A stretch of DNA of 64,000 nucleotides from Paenibacillus sp. RC334 (GTDB lineage Bacteria; Bacillota; Bacilli; Paenibacillales; Paenibacillaceae): positions 1,550,001 through 1,614,000 of the forward strand of contig NZ_CP125370.1 of assembly GCF_030034735.1 (NCBI RefSeq). The letters are read 5' to 3'. The notes under the pieces are model-generated. The model did not search any database. It saw only the letters and a list, made by a program, of their open reading frames with translations, and was not told the origin of the DNA. The first letter of the stretch is position 1; every line of letters starts with the position of its first letter. The position numbers were made by a program, and so were the translations under genes. Positions 1-8,321 of this stretch are shown here, in pieces.

Positions 1-425
1 CCGTTCGTTCCCGATAAAATAAATCCGTGATACTGTTGCTTATCATCATACATGATTTTCTGGGTTAAAAAGGATCCCATACTGTGACCGAGCAAAAAAC
101 GAGGCTGATCTGGAAACTCCTTGGCCGCAATTTCGCCCAGATCCAGCATACCGCTTGCCATTCGTTGGAATGCATTCGCCCCTGGCATGCCAAGCTTATC
201 AGAATCACCGGCGGTACGTCCGTGGCCGATATGATCGTTGGCATATACACCATAGCCGGAAGCTGTAAGCTTCTCAGCCAAGCGAATATAGCGGTAGGAT
301 GTCTCGCACATCCCGTGCGAAATCTGAACGATTCCCCGCACGGGCGTATGCTGATCCGGTAGCCAGCGGTAGGCAAAAAGCTCCGTTCCGTCATTTTCAG
401 CGATGGTGAAGGTATATTCCCGCAT
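1..425 (-). CDS. Alpha/beta hydrolase (monoacylglycerol lipase-like), C-terminus beyond window
   Basis: The reading frame begins with ATG at 425 and runs off the left edge after about 141 codons, so only the N-terminal half is present. The translation starts MREYTFTIAENDG and carries the nucleophile elbow GHSMGS at about residues 113-118, where Ser115 is the expected nucleophile. A preceding YANDHIGHG block is typical of the Hydrolase_4 / serine aminopeptidase S33 family that includes monoacylglycerol lipases and lysophospholipases. The substrate cannot be told from sequence. It lies 26 bp downstream of manA on the same strand and is probably cotranscribed with it. The ribosome binding site is weak. 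Family is clear; exact function is open. Confidence 0.8.
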   Translation of the reverse strand, partial: MREYTFTIAENDGTELFAYRWLPDQHTPVRGIVQISHGMCETSYRYIRLAEKLTASGYGVYANDHIGHGRTAGDSDKLGMPGANAFQRMASGMLDLGEIAAKEFPDQPRFLLGHSMGSFLTQKIMYDDKQQYHGFILSGTN

Positions 426-451
426 AAGTTAGACAACACACCCTTTAAGCT

Positions 452-1426
452 TTAAGGAAGATAAGATCTAAGGACAGTCATTCCGTCATTCAGCGTGTAA
501 CCACCCAGATTAGCGGGGAGCAGGAAGCAATCTCCAGCTTTGCAGGAGAGAGACGACGAATGATTGTCCCACGTTAATGTACCACTGCCTTCGCAAATCA
601 CGAGAATGGTAAAGCTGTCATCGGTTGTGGAAAGCGCCCAGCTTCCCTCTACGATACCCTTTTCCACGACAAAATACTCACAGGCTGCGAGTTGAAGCCA
701 TTCACCCGGCTGTAAACCACCTGTCTTCATTGTTGTTGCACCAGCCCCCTCGTAAGAGGTCACATTGAGGGAATCCTCGATATGCAGCTCACGGGGCTTG
801 CCATCCAGACCAGGACGGTTGTAGTCATATAACCGATAGGTGGTATCTGAATTTTGCTGAATTTCAGCAACAACAACGCCTGCACACAACGCATGTACGG
901 TTCCAGCAGGGATGAAGAATGTGTCGCCTGCCTCAACAGGAACCTGACGCAAGCTACCCAGGATGTCTCCGCTTTCAAGGGCGGTACGCAGGCTGTCCCG
1001 GGTCACGCCCTCGGTCAAACCGTAAATAATTTTGGCATCCGGCTTGGCATCAAGCACGTACCACATTTCGGTTTTTCCCAGCTCTCCGGCTGGAAGTCCT
1101 GCATAATCGTCTGTCGGATGCACTTGCACGGACAGATCGTCATTGCAATCCAGCAGCTTGATCAGAAGCGGAAAACGTCCGCCTTTTTCCGATACACCCT
1201 TGGCCCCGAGCCAGTCCTGCCCGTAGGTTTCGCGAATTTCATCCAGCCCCTTGCCAGCCAGCTGGCCATTGATGACCGTTGTGGTTCCATTTGGATGATC
1301 GGCAATCATCCATCCTTCCCCAATATGCCCTTCCGGCGGGGTTAAACCGAATTGCTCCAAGGCTCGTCCTCCCCAAACTCTCTCTTTGAACTCAGGTTGA
1401 AATTGCAGCGGGTATGGCTTTAGCAT
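452..1426 (-). CDS. manA: Mannose-6-phosphate isomerase, class I
   Basis: Interconverts mannose 6-phosphate and fructose 6-phosphate, linking mannose use to glycolysis and to GDP-mannose for exopolysaccharide. The 324-residue protein has the cupin zinc site of the class I family: QVHP near residue 101, KTEMWYVL near 118 and IPAGTVHAL near 173, followed by EIQQNSDTTYR. I chose the ATG at 1426 because GGAGGAGAG lies just upstream; the longer frame to 1483 has no such site. Length matches the short Bacillus enzymes (about 315 residues). It is followed at 26 bp by the hydrolase gene. Confidence 0.93.
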   Translation of the reverse strand: MLKPYPLQFQPEFKERVWGGRALEQFGLTPPEGHIGEGWMIADHPNGTTTVINGQLAGKGLDEIRETYGQDWLGAKGVSEKGGRFPLLIKLLDCNDDLSVQVHPTDDYAGLPAGELGKTEMWYVLDAKPDAKIIYGLTEGVTRDSLRTALESGDILGSLRQVPVEAGDTFFIPAGTVHALCAGVVVAEIQQNSDTTYRLYDYNRPGLDGKPRELHIEDSLNVTSYEGAGATTMKTGGLQPGEWLQLAACEYFVVEKGIVEGSWALSTTDDSFTILVICEGSGTLTWDNHSSSLSCKAGDCFLLPANLGGYTLNDGMTVLRSYLP

Positions 1427-1532
1427 AATTTCTCTCCTCCATAATGAGTAATGAGTGCGACCAGAAACATGCCGCTGGGGCAATAAAACTGGGGTGAATA
1501 GCCCGTACGACGCTCAAAAAAAGATATATGTA

Positions 1533-1553
1533 AGGCGGCTAAAAAAGCCGCTC
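1533..1553 (-). terminator. Small hairpin after the methyltransferase gene, possible weak terminator
   Basis: A 6-bp stem GCGGCT/AGCCGC with a short A/T loop lies between ytqB and manA. Read on the minus strand it follows the ytqB stop. There is no direct U-run, so termination would be weak. Confidence 0.3.
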
Positions 1554-1586
1554 ATAACCTGAATATGCAAATTTAAAAATGCGACA

Positions 1587-2168
1587 TTATTTCTTTTCAA
1601 CCGCCACTACGTAAGGCGAAGCAGCTCGTTGTAATTGGCGGTAAATAATGCTTTGACCACTGGATACCGGGAGGGTGGAGGCCCATTGAAGGACAGCTTC
1701 GGCTTCCTCGCCGCCTCCAGCGTGTCCCGGATACAGTATGGCGGTCAGAATACCGCGCGGACGCAGCAGATACAGTGCCGCATCAAGAGCGGCGAGTGTA
1801 CTGTCGGTATGCGTGATAACAGATGGATCAGCGCCTTCGGAGGGCAAGTAGCCGAGATTAAACATGACCGCAGCGACTTTGCCATGCAGTTTGTCGGGAA
1901 CGGCTTCCCGCATCTGCTCATGACCTTGCAGCAATAGCGATACCTCCGCCAGTGAGAGGGATTCGTCTTTGTCCAGCCGACGACGAGCGAGCTGCAACGC
2001 CTCCTGCTGGATATCGAAGCCATAGACACGTCCCCGTCTTCCGGCAGCCTTAGCCAGGAACAGCGTATCCGCTCCGGTGCCAACTGTGGCATCTATAGCC
2101 GTATCGCCCGGCTGGACTCGCGCAGCTACCAATTGATGAGCGTAGCTCAGTACAGACAGGAAGCCCAT
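1587..2168 (-). CDS. ytqB: Class I SAM methyltransferase, YtqB/MnmM family (tRNA wobble uridine)
   Basis: A 193-residue Rossmann methyltransferase with motif I DATVGTGADTLFLAK (residues about 26-40) and an acidic end of the next strand in VYGFDIQQEAL. It matches B. subtilis YtqB, which I recall being assigned as MnmM, the enzyme that methylates nm5s2U34 to mnm5s2U34 in tRNA. The gene starts exactly at the TAA of ytqA (TAAATG), and its ribosome binding site (GGAGGC) lies inside the end of ytqA, so the two are translationally coupled. This pairing is conserved in Bacillales and supports a common tRNA-modification role. Confidence 0.85.
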   Translation of the reverse strand: MGFLSVLSYAHQLVAARVQPGDTAIDATVGTGADTLFLAKAAGRRGRVYGFDIQQEALQLARRRLDKDESLSLAEVSLLLQGHEQMREAVPDKLHGKVAAVMFNLGYLPSEGADPSVITHTDSTLAALDAALYLLRPRGILTAILYPGHAGGGEEAEAVLQWASTLPVSSGQSIIYRQLQRAASPYVVAVEKK

Positions 2169-3122
2169 TTAAGGCTGCCTCCAATACTTACCTTGCCACG
2201 TTTCCCGTGATTTTAGTTCATCGTCAATGGCGTTAAGTACTTCCCATTTTTTGAGCGACCACATCGGACCCATCAGCAAATCCCGTGGTGCATCCCCGGT
2301 CAACCGATGAACGATCATTTCGGGCGGCAAAAATTCAAGCGTATCGACGATCAGCTTGACGTATTCATCTTTTTCCAGAAAGCGAAGTAATCCGGCTTCA
2401 TACTGCTTGACCATCGGCGTTTTGCGCATGAGATGCAACAGGTGGATTTTGATGCCCTGCACATCCATAGCCGCCACTGCACGACCTGTGTCCAGCATCA
2501 TTTCATGCGTTTCCTGCGGCAGTCCGTAAATGATGTGCGCGCATACGCGGATATTGCGCTTGCGCAGCTTTTCCACCGCTTCCAGATAGCATTGAGTGTC
2601 ATGGGCGCGGTTAATCAGCTCCGAGGTGGATTCATGGACGGTTTGCAGGCCCATTTCGATCCACAGGTATGTGCGCTCGTTCAGCTCGGCAAGGTAATCC
2701 ACTACATCGTCAGGCAGGCAATCGGGACGTGTAGCGATGGACAGACCGACAACGCCGGGCTGCTCCAGAATGACCTCGAAGTATTCGCGTAGCTCCTCAA
2801 CCGGGGCATACGTATTCGTATAGGCTTGAAAATAGCCGATATATTGGGCGTTTGGCCATTTTAGATGCTGTCGGTCCCGAATCGTATTGAATTGGGTGAC
2901 GAGATCGTCCCGGCGGCGTCCGGCAAAATCACCAGATCCCCGTGCGCTGCAAAAGGTGCAGCCTCCTTTGGCAATGGAACCATCCCGGTTCGGACAGGTA
3001 AAACCTGCATCCAGCATGACTTTAAACACTTTATTTTGAAATTGCTCGCGCATTTCGTAATTCCACGTATGGAACCGTTTATCTCCCCACAGGAGAGAAG
3101 CAGGCAACAAATCTGTTTTCAT
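2169..3122 (-). CDS. ytqA: Radical SAM protein, YtqA/TIGR01212 family
   Basis: A 317-residue radical SAM enzyme. The cluster ligands are in the early segment CPNRDGSIAKGGCTFC (about residues 42-57), in which a long first gap and a CxxC end resemble the Elp3-like subfamily. Downstream blocks GLSIATRPDC and HIIYGLPQET are typical of this family. I chose ATG 3122 because AAGGAG lies 7-8 nt upstream; the frame opens at 3149. I recall proposals that YtqA (MnmL) acts with YtqB in an alternative route to mnm5s2U34 of tRNA; the gene fusion-like spacing here fits that. The chemistry of its step is not readable from sequence. Confidence 0.85.
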   Translation of the reverse strand: MKTDLLPASLLWGDKRFHTWNYEMREQFQNKVFKVMLDAGFTCPNRDGSIAKGGCTFCSARGSGDFAGRRRDDLVTQFNTIRDRQHLKWPNAQYIGYFQAYTNTYAPVEELREYFEVILEQPGVVGLSIATRPDCLPDDVVDYLAELNERTYLWIEMGLQTVHESTSELINRAHDTQCYLEAVEKLRKRNIRVCAHIIYGLPQETHEMMLDTGRAVAAMDVQGIKIHLLHLMRKTPMVKQYEAGLLRFLEKDEYVKLIVDTLEFLPPEMIVHRLTGDAPRDLLMGPMWSLKKWEVLNAIDDELKSRETWQGKYWRQP

Positions 3123-3233
3123 GGGTGTACTCCTTTTTTTTGCGATCACCCTATTGTAACAAAAATCAGTCGGAATTGGGAATCACTTGAGAGCGAAAGG
3201 CAAGAGAAAGTGCGGATTTTATTGGATTCAGGA

Positions 3234-3262
3234 TTGAAAAAGGTTACACCATGTGTTATATT
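3234..3262 (+). promoter_or_regulatory. Sigma-A promoter for the 65-residue gene
   Basis: TTGAAA (3234-3239), 17-bp spacer, TATATT (3257-3262). It points toward the small gene at 3428 and is divergent from ytqA. It predicts a 5' UTR of about 158 nt. Confidence 0.65.
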
Positions 3263-3303
3263 GTAAGCGGTACCAGACATAAGATCTAAGGACTGTTTTC
3301 GAT

Positions 3304-3347
3304 CCTGAAAATAAAAGTTAACCATCGGCTAATGATTATTTTTCAGG
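3304..3347 (+). promoter_or_regulatory. Hairpin in the 5' UTR of the 65-residue gene
   Basis: CCTGAAAATAA (3304-3314) pairs with TTATTTTTCAGG (3336-3347) with one bulge. A smaller inner pairing is possible between TTAACC and GGCTAA. It has no U-run directly after the stem, so it is not a simple terminator. Function unknown; possibly an mRNA-stability or regulatory element. Confidence 0.45.
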
Positions 3348-3427
3348 GCAGCTATGCTGCTTCTATCGCCTGCTTTAGGGTAAATGCACGTCGGTTCCAT
3401 CACTAATAACCCGTGAGGTGATCTTTT

Positions 3428-3625
3428 ATGAATACGCAGGATAAAACGCGTATGGATAAAGTTACTGTTGAGTTAACCTTTGACGAGGCATTGGCGCTGA
3501 CTGGTGTCCGTTTTGGGCAAGACCGCCAGATTGGAACGGCCGCACGTCAAAAAATCAGAGCCGCTTGCCAAAAGACGATTGATTTTTCACCTGCTGATGG
3601 GGTAGACTATGAACAATTAAATTAG
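3428..3625 (+). CDS. Hypothetical 65-residue protein
   Basis: ATG at 3428 has a good ribosome binding site (GAGGTG, 7-nt spacing). The product is small, charged and soluble, with the core TVELTFDEALALTGVRFG followed by an Arg/Lys-rich helix. No signal peptide or membrane segment. It has its own promoter, a long structured leader and a terminator-like inverted repeat downstream, so it looks like a genuine monocistronic gene. I do not recognise the family. Confidence 0.65.
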   Translation: MNTQDKTRMDKVTVELTFDEALALTGVRFGQDRQIGTAARQKIRAACQKTIDFSPADGVDYEQLN

Positions 3626-3647
3626 TTGGACCCCAATCCAAATATAT

Positions 3648-3702
3648 TGAAAAAGGAATTTCATTTCCGTATCTTCAAGCGGGGGTGAGATTCCTTTTTC
3701 CT
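3648..3702 (+). terminator. Probable rho-independent terminator
   Basis: GAAAAAGGAAT pairs with ATTCCTTTTTC across a loop of about 30 nt; the 3' arm supplies the U-run. It separates the 65-residue gene from trmB. Confidence 0.5.
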
Positions 3703-3729
3703 TGATAACAGAGTATATGGAGGAGTAAC

Positions 3730-4443
3730 ATGCGTTTACGCGGAAGAAAAGGAATACGGGAAAGTCTGGAAGAGCAGCAGGACCTGGTGATCTTGGAGCC
3801 GGGACAGTATAAAGGAAAGTGGCAGCAGCTTTTTGGCAATGATCGTCCGATTCATGTGGAATTCGGTATGGGCAAAGGTCGGTTCATCAGTCAAATGAGC
3901 TATCGGAATCCGGAAATCAACTATATTGGCTTTGATATGTATGATGAACTGGTGCGTCGCGCAGCGGAAAAGTCGCGTCTGGCCTGGAGTGATACAGAGG
4001 TTGATACGCCGCCTAATATCAAATTGGCGCTTGCGAACATTGAACAGATTGAGAATGTTTTTGAACCTGGGGAAATTGAACGCATTTATTTGAATTTTAG
4101 CGATCCGTGGCCTAAAGCCAAGCACGCGCGTCGTCGTTTGACACATCCGCGCTTTTTGGACAAGTACCGGCAACTTTTAAATAGCAAGGGGCAAATTCAT
4201 TTTAAAACCGATTCGGAGACGCTGTTCGAGTTCTCGCTGAATTCGTTTGCTGATAGTGGTCTGCAAATGACGAATATATCGTTGAATCTTCATCGTGATG
4301 GTATCAACGAAGAGCATGTCATGACTGAGTATGAGCATAAATTTATGGGCAAAGGCATGAACATCCATCGTGTCGAGGTGTTGATTGGCAAAGATGCATT
4401 GGAAGAGTATGAGAAAATGCGTCTTGAGAAGTATGGGAAATAA
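3730..4443 (+). CDS. trmB: tRNA (guanine-N7)-methyltransferase
   Basis: Forms m7G46 in the variable loop of tRNAs using SAM. The 237-residue protein has the family blocks in order: SAM-binding VEFGMGKGRFI (about 39-49), IGFDMYDELVRRA, the catalytic-region signature NFSDPWPKAKHARRRL (about 122-137) and FKTDSETLFEFSL. Length is normal for the Gram-positive enzyme. The start is supported by GGAGGAG four nt before the ATG. It has a shared bidirectional terminator with the convergent glycosyltransferase gene. Confidence 0.95.
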   Translation: MRLRGRKGIRESLEEQQDLVILEPGQYKGKWQQLFGNDRPIHVEFGMGKGRFISQMSYRNPEINYIGFDMYDELVRRAAEKSRLAWSDTEVDTPPNIKLALANIEQIENVFEPGEIERIYLNFSDPWPKAKHARRRLTHPRFLDKYRQLLNSKGQIHFKTDSETLFEFSLNSFADSGLQMTNISLNLHRDGINEEHVMTEYEHKFMGKGMNIHRVEVLIGKDALEEYEKMRLEKYGK

Positions 4444-4448
4444 ATAAA

Positions 4449-4486
4449 AAAACAGGGTGCTTCCTTTTAGGAAAGCACCCTGTTTG
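4449..4486. terminator. Bidirectional terminator between trmB and the lipid glycosyltransferase gene
   Basis: A 14-15-bp stem, AAACAGGGTGCTTCC with GGAAAGCACCCTGTTT, has an A-run on the left and T-run potential on the right, so it can act in both directions. The right arm encodes the last residues (PNRVLS) and the stop of the minus-strand gene. Confidence 0.85.
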
Positions 4487-5606
4487 GTTCCAGTATATCC
4501 AAAATACTCTGTGCACTCTGAAGAGGATAATATCGCGCTACATTATGAACGTGATCCTGTCGCTTGCGAACGATTTCCGGAAATTCGTGTAACAGCCGGT
4601 TCATCCATTTAACGACAACATCCAGCGAAGTAATCGGTTCTCCGAAGCCTTGAGCCGTAAAGTATTGACAATTTTCTTCTTCCTGTCCGGGAAGAGGTTT
4701 GTGAAACAACATCGGAATCCCTTTTGCCAGCCCCTCGGTGCATGTCATTCCGCCGGGCTTGGTAATGAGCAGATTCGATACCTCCATTAATTTGTCGATT
4801 TCCCGCGTAAATCCGAAAATATGAATATTCGGATGAATGAAGCGGGGATCCAGCTGCATTTTACGACGAATTTTATCATTATGACCCAGACAAAAAATAA
4901 ATTGAATGTTTTCTCTCCAGTGGGTAAGCGAGCGATGAATGACTTCGTCGTTCATCAGACCCCAGCCGCCGCCCATAACGAGTACGGTGGGAATCGGCTT
5001 AAGACCGAATTGGTCCCGGATTTCGTCGTGCCCCGGATGTTCCCAGAAATTCGGATGAACCGGAATACCCGTTACTTGAATTTTCGACATAGGCACTCCG
5101 CGTGTGCGCAGCTTACGCATGACTTCAGGCGTAGATACAAAGTAACGGTCCACCTCGGGACTGATCCACGTTCCATGCGCATCGTAATCTGTAATGACGG
5201 TACAGAGCGGAACATGTACGCCCAAGCGCTTCAAACGTGAAATCACTGCACTTGGGATGGGATGAGTGCATACCACCAAATCAGGACGAAGCTGCCGAAG
5301 AATGTTTCGGGTCTGCGTGTAGAACAGACGGTGCAAAGCGAGCGTTGTAAGACGGTTTAATGATTTTTTATACTGATGACGGTAAACCATTCCGATCAGG
5401 CGAGGCTGCGATATGACAGTCTTCTTATACGCTGTAATAATGAGCGGAGCCATTCTCGGATTCAAAAAGCTCCCTAATTCCAGCACTCTGGTCTGCACAT
5501 TCGGAGAAAGCTTGCGCAAACTGCTTGAGAGTGCGTACGCAGCTTGAGTATGTCCGGCACCGAAACCTTCCGATAATAATAACACTCGTTTTTTAGCCAC
5601 TCTCAT
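4467..5606 (-). CDS. MGDG synthase-type glycosyltransferase (diacylglycerol glucosyltransferase-like)
   Basis: A GT28-type enzyme related to plant MGDG synthase and to Bacillus UgtP, which transfers glucose from UDP-glucose to diacylglycerol. N-terminal acceptor-domain block LLLSEGFGAGHTQAA at about residues 9-23; C-terminal nucleotide-sugar site TKPGGMTCTEGLAKGIP at about 290-306, followed by PGQEEEN. No signal peptide; expected peripheral at the inner membrane. I prefer the ATG at 5606 (MRVAKKRV, preceded by AGGTGA); an in-frame ATG at 5639 lacks a site. It follows a PAP2 phosphatase by a short gap, and that enzyme could supply diacylglycerol. UgtP-type assignment is by family; the sugar is not proven. 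Confidence 0.85.
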   Translation of the reverse strand: MRVAKKRVLLLSEGFGAGHTQAAYALSSSLRKLSPNVQTRVLELGSFLNPRMAPLIITAYKKTVISQPRLIGMVYRHQYKKSLNRLTTLALHRLFYTQTRNILRQLRPDLVVCTHPIPSAVISRLKRLGVHVPLCTVITDYDAHGTWISPEVDRYFVSTPEVMRKLRTRGVPMSKIQVTGIPVHPNFWEHPGHDEIRDQFGLKPIPTVLVMGGGWGLMNDEVIHRSLTHWRENIQFIFCLGHNDKIRRKMQLDPRFIHPNIHIFGFTREIDKLMEVSNLLITKPGGMTCTEGLAKGIPMLFHKPLPGQEEENCQYFTAQGFGEPITSLDVVVKWMNRLLHEFPEIVRKRQDHVHNVARYYPLQSAQSILDILEPNRVLS

Positions 5607-5651
5607 TTCACCTGTTCCTGCTGGGATGTTCTCAATCATACCATATCGGCT

Positions 5652-6179
5652 TTAAGGCCAGAATGCAACCGTTCCTATTGCTGCTGATGTGCCGATGACC
5701 GCCCCTGCGAGTACGTCCGTAGGATAGTGGAGCCCCAGGTAAATTCGGGAAAAACCCACAATCAGCGCGACGGGCAGCAAAAGCAGTATTAGCATGGGGG
5801 ACTGTAGCATAAAAGGAACGGTTACTGAAAAAATAGCGGTTGTATGCCCCGAAGGAAAAGAATGATCCGACAGGGGATTACGGAACGTATTCGTATCTGG
5901 CAGTGCCAGGTACGGACGAATCCGCGGGTACAGCTTTTTGGCGATGGCTACAGGGATGTGGCTGACTCCAAGCGCGATGGCCCCCTTCATACCGGATTCC
6001 TTCCATGGAAGCGGAGCGAGCAGCCATACAAGCAGTGTAGAGGTGATTGTAAAGGTCGCTCCCCCCAGATGTGTAAGATAATAAAGCCAGAAGTTCAAAA
6101 AACGATTGTGTAAGCGTCCGTTGATCCATTTGAACAACTGCTGCTCCAGATTTACAAGTTTTACGACTAGACGTTGCAT
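5652..6179 (-). CDS. PAP2-family lipid phosphatase
   Basis: A 175-residue integral membrane protein with about five hydrophobic segments and the three phosphatase motifs: KKLYPRIRP (about 81-89), PSGHTT (about 109-114) and SRIYLGLHYPTD (about 144-155). These belong to the acid phosphatase superfamily that dephosphorylates undecaprenyl diphosphate or phosphatidate-type lipids on the outer face of the membrane. GGAGGAAACCAA precedes the ATG. It lies directly upstream of the lipid glycosyltransferase on the same strand. Substrate is not determined. Confidence 0.9.
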   Translation of the reverse strand: MQRLVVKLVNLEQQLFKWINGRLHNRFLNFWLYYLTHLGGATFTITSTLLVWLLAPLPWKESGMKGAIALGVSHIPVAIAKKLYPRIRPYLALPDTNTFRNPLSDHSFPSGHTTAIFSVTVPFMLQSPMLILLLLPVALIVGFSRIYLGLHYPTDVLAGAVIGTSAAIGTVAFWP

Positions 6180-6782
6180 TTGGTTTCCTCCGGTTGCCGT
6201 GCCGGGTTGGTCGGCAAATATTTTGAATCACTTGGACAGAATCAGGTGATAAGTCATTATTCTCTTGCTCTCATCATATTTTTAAACGCTGCTCATTTCA
6301 AGAATCACAACTTATCTGGTTCAATTCTACACAAAAATGTTAATGGAATATAAGTTGAATTGTATAACTTTCTTTGCGTTCATTCGTCTAATACGATAGA
6401 GTATTTAGAAGTGGCTGTTAAATGGACCACAAAAAAGGAGGGACTAAAGAAATAAAAAGTTAGCAAATGGATGAAAATAAGACCTACCGTCATGTATGAA
6501 AGGATCAGCGTCGCATTCCTGGTTCAAACGGGAGTTTGTCGTGTTTTTTTGCTGCTGAGAACGGTTTAGAGGCTTTGACAAAAGATTGAAAACCAACGAA
6601 AATCGTAATGGCGTTCCTGTGTCAGCCAATAGGGGGCTGCGCACAGTCAATGAAAAAAGCAAGGGTCGGGTCAAAAACTACAAAAAAAGGCGCGCAAAGC
6701 GCCGCAACTTGCGCTACAGAGATAGAAAACAAACAAACGCAAGATTTTTAAGGGGTATAAAAAAAGGGGGTAACAAGAGATT
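6180..6782 (+). other. 603-bp intergenic region with a structured leader before the glycosyltransferase
   Basis: No convincing gene. AT-rich near the PAP2 end. On the plus strand a perfect -35 (TTGACA, near 6576) has only a poor -10 (GAAAAT). Downstream lies a clear hairpin, CTGTG-CAGCC / GGCTG-CACAG (6617-6646), and a smaller GGCGC/GCGCC hairpin near 6688. It may be a long 5' UTR of the glycosyltransferase; I could not match it to a known riboswitch. Confidence 0.4.
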
Positions 6783-8021
6783 ATGTTAGACGCCATTTTT
6801 GTGACGCTCCAGATTATTCTGGCGCTGATCGCGGTCTATCAGTTTGGATTCTCCTTGTTCGGTCTGGTTCGCAAAAAAAGGAAAGAGCATGCGGCTCCGG
6901 AAAAATCATTTGCCATTTTGGTCGCTGCCCACAACGAGGAACAGGTTGTTGGAGCATTGATGGAGAACTTGAAGCAACTTGATTATCCAAAGGAACTGTA
7001 CGATGTATTCGTTATTTGTGATAACTGTACGGACAAGACGGCGGATATCGTTCGCGCACACGGCATGAATGCTTGTGAACGTACGAATCCGAATTTGCGT
7101 GGTAAAGGCTACGCCATTGAGTGGATGCTCAAGGAATTGTGGGCTATGCCACGTCAATATGATGCGATTGTCATGTTCGATGCTGACAATTTGGCACATA
7201 CGAATTTCTTGAGTGAAATGAACAACGACTTGTGCACAGGTGCCCGTGTTATCCAGGGGTACATTGATACGAAGAATCCTGAGGATTCATGGATTACTGC
7301 GGCATACGGAGTATCTTACTGGTACATCAACCGTCTGTGGCAGTTGTCACGTCACAACCTGAACATGGCTAACTTCCTTGGTGGTACAGGCATGTGTTTT
7401 GAAACGAACCTGCTCAAGGAAATGGGCTGGGGTGCGACGAGTCTGGTAGAGGATTTGGAGTTTACCATGCGCTGTACGCAACGTAATGTATATCCAAGAT
7501 TTAATTATGATGCCAAGGTATATGACGAGAAGCCGTTGACTTTTAAAGCTTCCTCCAGACAACGTTTGCGCTGGATGCAGGGTCACTTTACAGTCGCTCG
7601 CCGTTATTTCTTCCCACTGCTGTGGCAGAGCATCAAGCATAGAAGCCTGGTCAAATTCGATATGGCTCTCTATGGTCTGAACGTGTATATCGTACTGCTT
7701 ACCTTCTTGATGACAGTAGCGATGTGGGTAGACATTACGTTATTTGGTGGACCTAATATCGAAAATATCTATGTACAATTCCCGGCCTGGACCGGTGCTA
7801 TAGCTGTTGGTCTGAATATTACCACCTTTTTGATCGCGATGATCCTGGAAAAGGTCACGTTCAAAAAAGTGTATCTTTATTTGTTGCTGTTCCCTGTCTA
7901 TCTGGTTTCGTGGTATCCGATTACGTTCTATGCGTTCTTTACGCAAAACAACAAGCAATGGAGCCACACCCAGCATACCCGTGTCGTTCGGCTGGAAGAA
8001 GTTCAAAGTAAGCAGGGCTAA
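6783..8021 (+). CDS. Membrane glycosyltransferase, family 2
   Basis: A 412-residue processive-type GT2. An N-terminal transmembrane segment (about 4-24) is followed by the catalytic domain: AAHNEEQVVGAL, FVICDNCTD, the DAD metal site in MFDADNLA (about 141-148), TGMCFE, an acidic base in VEDLEFT and the QRLRWMQGH block (about 260-268). Three or four C-terminal transmembrane helices follow. This order is that of BcsA/NodC/hyaluronan-synthase relatives, which polymerise UDP-sugars and export the chain. The product is unknown; exopolysaccharide or a glycolipid is plausible. The site GGGGG is somewhat distant from the ATG. Confidence 0.88.
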   Translation: MLDAIFVTLQIILALIAVYQFGFSLFGLVRKKRKEHAAPEKSFAILVAAHNEEQVVGALMENLKQLDYPKELYDVFVICDNCTDKTADIVRAHGMNACERTNPNLRGKGYAIEWMLKELWAMPRQYDAIVMFDADNLAHTNFLSEMNNDLCTGARVIQGYIDTKNPEDSWITAAYGVSYWYINRLWQLSRHNLNMANFLGGTGMCFETNLLKEMGWGATSLVEDLEFTMRCTQRNVYPRFNYDAKVYDEKPLTFKASSRQRLRWMQGHFTVARRYFFPLLWQSIKHRSLVKFDMALYGLNVYIVLLTFLMTVAMWVDITLFGGPNIENIYVQFPAWTGAIAVGLNITTFLIAMILEKVTFKKVYLYLLLFPVYLVSWYPITFYAFFTQNNKQWSHTQHTRVVRLEEVQSKQG

Positions 8022-8079
8022 ATGCAGAAGACATGAGTGTATCGCAGATCCTAAGTGCCAACTGTTTTGAATAAATGTG

Positions 8080-8109
8080 TTGACACTCTGGTGAGTTGCG
8101 TGATAAGAT
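8080..8109 (+). promoter_or_regulatory. Sigma-A promoter of the infC operon
   Basis: TTGACA (8080-8085), 18-bp spacer, TAAGAT (8104-8109). It lies directly upstream of the L20-type leader. Confidence 0.75.
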
Positions 8110-8117
8110 GTTCAAGC

Positions 8118-8276
8118 ATGTTAATTGAAAAGTATGGATTATAAGTAGAAGGTCCGACTTCTCACCTGTCCGGTATTGCCGGCTGGTCTTGATCCAATGA
8201 TTTGTGAATTGAACTTTCATGATGAATTGAGTATCAGACAGGGATGTCGGCTGCATAGTCGTCATCCCTTTTTTGT
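8118..8276 (+). promoter_or_regulatory. Ribosomal protein L20 leader (infC operon attenuator) with terminator
   Basis: The leader contains the characteristic GTAGAAG...CTTCTCACC hairpin seen in Firmicute infC leaders, then a GC-rich mid region, and ends with an intrinsic terminator, GGGATG/CATCCC (8241-8268) followed by six T. In B. subtilis, L20 binds such a leader and causes premature termination, giving autogenous control of infC-rpmI-rplT. Assignment is by position and motif; limits are approximate. Confidence 0.85.
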
Positions 8277-8321
8277 GTTTTAACACAATACAACAATAAC
8301 AGGTTCTGGAGGTGGAGGGTT

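Noticed and set aside
6586..6789. 67-residue very basic ORF ahead of the glycosyltransferase
   Set aside because: TTG start without a ribosome site, low-complexity Lys/Arg content, and it lies over the hairpins of a likely leader.
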